A stretch of DNA of 9,107 bases from Pseudomonadota bacterium (GTDB taxonomy: Bacteria > Pseudomonadota > Alphaproteobacteria > Caulobacterales > Aquidulcibacteraceae). Shown here in pieces: positions 6,628-9,107 of this stretch; within the stretch, counting starts at the first letter, position 1, and every line of letters starts with the position of its first letter. The stretch is taken from NCBI GenBank assembly GCA_023461135.1, contig JAEWNX010000338.1, forward strand, positions 1 to 9,107, written 5' to 3'. The notes under the pieces are model-generated. The model saw only the letters and a program-made list of their open reading frames with translations. It made no database searches and was not told the origin of the DNA. The translations under genes and the position numbers were made by a program.

Positions 6628-7995
6628 ATGTCCCGCGCGATGGCGGACACTGGGGATATCTCGCGGGCGCGGATCTGCATCGACTTCGGCACCGCGCTGT
6701 CGAAGGCCGCCGTCTGCCTGGATCCGACACTGCCGCTCGAAGTCGGCGTCAAGCCTTTGCCAATAGGCGCAATTTCCGGCGCCGAGCATCCGTTGCTCAC
6801 ACCCTCAGTTGTCTATGTCGATAACGGACGGCTTTATTTCGGGCCGATCGGCTTCGACCATGCGCGCCGGGGTGTGGAAAACGGGCGCGACCCGCTGCTG
6901 TCGTTCAAAACCGTTTTGGGTGCGAAAAATCTGGACGAGGCGCTGTCGACCAAGATCCGCCCCTCGGTCGATCCGACGGGGACGTTCACGCATCGCGACA
7001 TCCTCGTCGTCTATCTGGCCTATCTCGATCAGCTCATCGCCGAAGCGCTGGAGCTGGCGCCGAACATGCCGCCCGGCACGGCGCTCGCCCGCCGCCGATA
7101 CACGAGCCCCGTCTGGCGTCCCGGCAGCGGCATCGAGGAAGTGTTCGAACGTATCTTCAACGAAGCCGCCGCGATCTCCTTCAAGCTCGGCCGCCAATTG
7201 CTGTCGCGCGAGGGCGTCTCCATCGCGCAATGCAAGGACGCCCTGGACAAAGCCAAGGCCAATCCGGCGGACGGGATGCTCGAGACCGGCATCTTCGAGC
7301 CGCACGCGGCGGCCGCTGCGGCGCTCGCTTTCACCACGCAGCCGACGAACCACGTCATGGTGTTCGACATGGGCGCCGGCACAACCGATGTCGCCGCGTT
7401 CGAATTCGACGAACGCTGCGATCCGCCGACGCTTAGCGAAATCAAGGAAGCGCGCCAGTGCAGCGCGCTCGCCGGCGACGAGATCGACCGCATCGTCATC
7501 GAACTCATGATGCGCAAGGCCGGCATTGAGAAGGGCAAGGAAGAGGAAGTGCGCGCCGCGCGCATCGCCCGTCTGGCCGGCCGCGGCCTCAAGCACGAGT
7601 TGATGCGCACCGGCCGCACCGCGCTCAAGCTCGGCTGGCGCACGCTGACGCTGCGCGCCGAAGACCTGCAACAGGACGAGCGCTTCCGCGCCTATCTCGC
7701 CGCGCTGGTGCGCACCATCGCCACGAGCCTGCAGGCCGTCGTGCCGCGCGCCGAAGCGATGGGCGCGCCGGCGATCGACGTCGTGCTCGCCGGCGGCGGC
7801 GCGCATTTGGGCTTCTTGCCCCAGCTCGTGCAGAAGGCGCACGAGAGCATCAACACAAGCGTGCAAATCCGCGTGGGCCCGCTGTCGCCAATCAATCCGG
7901 TCTACGAGGGCATCGACCCGATCCTCGCCAACGTGTTCCCGCAGATCGCCATGAGCGTCGGCGGCGCGTTGGTCGAGATGATGCCGGCGCGCTAG
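6628..7995 (+). CDS. Hsp70-like (ASKHA superfamily) ATPase without substrate-binding domain
   Basis: A 455-residue protein made almost wholly of an actin/Hsp70-type nucleotide-binding fold. Visible motifs: phosphate-1 [12 protein letters not shown] (18-29); [10 protein letters not shown] (224-233), comparable to the EPTAAALAY connect region of DnaK; phosphate-2 [16 protein letters not shown] (245-260); and the adenosine motif [15 protein letters not shown] (386-400). DnaK is about 640 residues, with a peptide-binding domain after the ATPase. Here the chain ends soon after the ATPase fold, so it is a stand-alone ATPase, a separate group from classical chaperones. No membrane segment or signal peptide is seen. 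It begins 34 bases after the sensor kinase and is probably in the same operon. The ATG at 6628 is chosen; ATG 6640 (MADTGDI) is also possible, and neither has a clear ribosome site. The frame stays open further upstream, but that part only shadows the kinase gene. Partner and role are unknown. Its stop overlaps that of the converging dioxygenase gene. Confidence 0.9.
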   Translation: MSRAMADTGDISRARICIDFGTALSKAAVCLDPTLPLEVGVKPLPIGAISGAEHPLLTPSVVYVDNGRLYFGPIGFDHARRGVENGRDPLLSFKTVLGAKNLDEALSTKIRPSVDPTGTFTHRDILVVYLAYLDQLIAEALELAPNMPPGTALARRRYTSPVWRPGSGIEEVFERIFNEAAAISFKLGRQLLSREGVSIAQCKDALDKAKANPADGMLETGIFEPHAAAAAALAFTTQPTNHVMVFDMGAGTTDVAAFEFDERCDPPTLSEIKEARQCSALAGDEIDRIVIELMMRKAGIEKGKEEEVRAARIARLAGRGLKHELMRTGRTALKLGWRTLTLRAEDLQQDERFRAYLAALVRTIATSLQAVVPRAEAMGAPAIDVVLAGGGAHLGFLPQLVQKAHESINTSVQIRVGPLSPINPVYEGIDPILANVFPQIAMSVGGALVEMMPAR

Positions 7996-8966
7996 ACGCG
8001 AACGTTTTGCGCCAATTCCGGAAAAACCTTCGACACTTTCGCCATCAGGTAAGCGCCGTACGTGCCGGTGAACTCGTGTACGCTGGCGCGGTCCCAGCGT
8101 TCGGCTCTGTCATCGCGAGCGGCGCGTTCTGGCAGCGGCACGATTTCGGCGTCGAACGCAGGATCGAAGAAGAACGGAAACGAGAGCCGTGACCTGCCGC
8201 TGACATTGCGCACGCGGTGCGGCGTCGAGCGATAGACGCCGCCGGTCAGGCGATCCAGCATGTCGCCGATATTGCAGACCAGCGTGCCTTCTATCGGCGG
8301 CGCTTCGATCCAGCCATTCGGCGTTTTTACCTGCAAGCCACCGTTCTCATCCTGCGCCAGGAGCGTCAGCAGGCCGTAATCGGTGTGCTCTCCAACGCCC
8401 CACCCCTCGTCACCGCCAGCAGGATACTCGAAAATGCGAAAGAGCAATGTCGGCCGCGACGTGTATGTGCGGCGAAAATATTGCGCGTCTAAGCCGAGAC
8501 TAAGCGCCACGCCCTCCATGATCGCATGCGCCCCGCGCGCCGCTTCGTCCATGAAGCGCAGCACCGCGGTTTCCAGTTCGGGCACCTCCTGCGGAAACAG
8601 ATTGCGCCCGTGCAGCGGCAAGCCTGCAGCGACGCGCGGATCGTCCGGGCCCAGCTCCTCGCCGAAATAAAGCCCCTGTTTCAAATCCGGCTTGCCGGAC
8701 GTGAGTTCGCCGCCGACGGGGAAGTAGCCGCGCCATGCGCGCCCGCCGCGCGCCATCGCGATTTCCATCTTGCGCGCCTCGGGCAAAGCGAAGAAGCGCC
8801 GGCTCGCCGCATCCAGTGCGGCGAGCGTATCCGCGCCGACGCCATGCCCCGTGGCGTAGAAGAAACCGAGATCGCGGCATGCGCGTCCGATCTGCGCCGC
8901 AGCAGATGCGCCGTCACCGCCCTCGCGCAACGAAGCAACATCGATGACCGGCAGGGCCTCGCTCAT
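7992..8966 (-). CDS. 2-oxoglutarate/Fe(II)-dependent dioxygenase, isopenicillin N synthase family
   Basis: A 324-residue soluble non-haem iron oxygenase. The N-terminal DIOX_N region (about 5-120) starts LPVIDVASL and includes [10 protein letters not shown]. The double-stranded beta-helix core carries the iron triad His194 and Asp196 in GEHTDYG and His250 in RSTPHRV. The 2-oxoglutarate-binding pair Arg260/Ser262 lies in [10 protein letters not shown]. All catalytic residues are intact. The family uses 2-oxoglutarate and oxygen to hydroxylate or desaturate small molecules. Bacterial members of this length are widespread and mostly uncharacterised, so no substrate is proposed and the isopenicillin name should not be taken literally. 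The ATG at 8966 sits 35 bases after the stop of another minus-strand gene, suggesting a shared transcript. The ribosome site is poor (only a GGGTG-like stretch). The stop codon uses the same CTAG as the stop of the facing Hsp70-like gene. Confidence 0.94.
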   Translation of the reverse strand: MSEALPVIDVASLREGGDGASAAAQIGRACRDLGFFYATGHGVGADTLAALDAASRRFFALPEARKMEIAMARGGRAWRGYFPVGGELTSGKPDLKQGLYFGEELGPDDPRVAAGLPLHGRNLFPQEVPELETAVLRFMDEAARGAHAIMEGVALSLGLDAQYFRRTYTSRPTLLFRIFEYPAGGDEGWGVGEHTDYGLLTLLAQDENGGLQVKTPNGWIEAPPIEGTLVCNIGDMLDRLTGGVYRSTPHRVRNVSGRSRLSFPFFFDPAFDAEIVPLPERAARDDRAERWDRASVHEFTGTYGAYLMAKVSKVFPELAQNVRV

Positions 8967-9001
8967 GCGCGCAGCAAAGCACCCACGCGCATCGGGCGCA
9001 A

Positions 9002-9107
9002 TCAGCGGGTGCGGCGGACGGCGTCCGCCAGCGCATCGAGTGCGATGATGCTCGCCTGACGCGTGGGCATGCGGTTGAATGCATCGAGTGCGGCGATCTT
9101 GTAGGCT
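9002..9107 (-). CDS. C-terminal fragment of an unidentified protein
   Basis: The minus-strand frame is open from the window edge to TGA at 9002-9004 and encodes the last 34 residues, including [17 protein letters not shown] and ending in an Arg-rich tail. The composition looks like real alphaproteobacterial protein, probably helical, with two similar ALDA steps (KIAALDAF and IIALDALA). Close spacing (35 bases) to the dioxygenase start on the same strand supports a real gene at the front of that operon. I do not recognise the family, and the fragment is too short to assign a function. Confidence 0.5.
   Translation of the reverse strand, partial: AYKIAALDAFNRMPTRQASIIALDALADAVRRTR

Noticed and set aside
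5198..6628. 476-codon plus-strand frame, longer than the sensor kinase itself
   Set aside because: The other frame carries every kinase motif in order and a coupled start. This one is low-complexity Arg/Ala/Pro with no recognisable domain.
6805..7866. 353-codon minus-strand frame antisense to the Hsp70-like gene
   Set aside because: It mirrors codon bias of the sense gene, is rich in Arg/His/Ala and has no domain.
9033..9092. Repeated 12-mer GCATCGAGTGCG in the right-edge fragment
   Set aside because: The two copies encode similar ALDA steps in one helical stretch. Two short copies inside a coding frame are not enough to call a repeat element.

Overview
The window is dense, GC-rich bacterial chromosome: seven complete protein genes, one very small gene, and two genes cut by the window edges. 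Protein families, codon choice and a promoter that fits the alphaproteobacterial general-stress sigma factor EcfG point to an alphaproteobacterium. A Caulobacterales/Hyphomonadales-type or rhizobial-like lineage would fit, but no marker gene here settles the genus. No rRNA, tRNA, CRISPR array, insertion sequence or prophage gene was seen, and no gene-free stretch exceeds about 190 bases.

Layout, left to right: (1) The 3' part of a hybrid sensor histidine kinase (+, 1-1131), cut just before its phospho-acceptor His. (2) Converging on it after 7 bases, an M20-family metallopeptidase (-, 1139-2563). (3) Upstream of that on the same strand, a compact stress-type unit: a four-helix PhnA-like membrane protein (2757-3407) followed after 12 bases by a 30-residue hydrophobic peptide gene (2652-2744). 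An EcfG-like promoter lies at 3442-3466. (4) A branched-chain amino-acid aminotransferase, ilvE (-, 3489-4358). (5) A 190-base divergent intergenic region with a TTGACA promoter facing ilvE and small repeats facing the other way. (6) A plus-strand set: an OmpR/PetR-type response regulator (4549-5256), an EnvZ-type sensor kinase whose start overlaps the regulator stop by one base (5256-6593), and, 34 bases on, a stand-alone Hsp70-like ATPase (6628-7995). (7) A minus-strand 2-oxoglutarate/Fe(II) dioxygenase (7992-8966) whose stop codon shares one CTAG with the stop of the Hsp70-like gene. (8) The last 34 codons of an unidentified minus-strand gene (9002-9107).

The response regulator and sensor kinase form a complete two-component system, probably co-transcribed with the Hsp70-like gene. 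ilvE next to an OmpR/PetR-type pair is, from memory, a recurring alphaproteobacterial arrangement. The membrane protein plus micro-peptide looks like an independently promoted envelope-stress unit set into an otherwise housekeeping region, and is the most interesting part of the window. No clearly novel multi-gene system is evident; the rest is ordinary chromosome.
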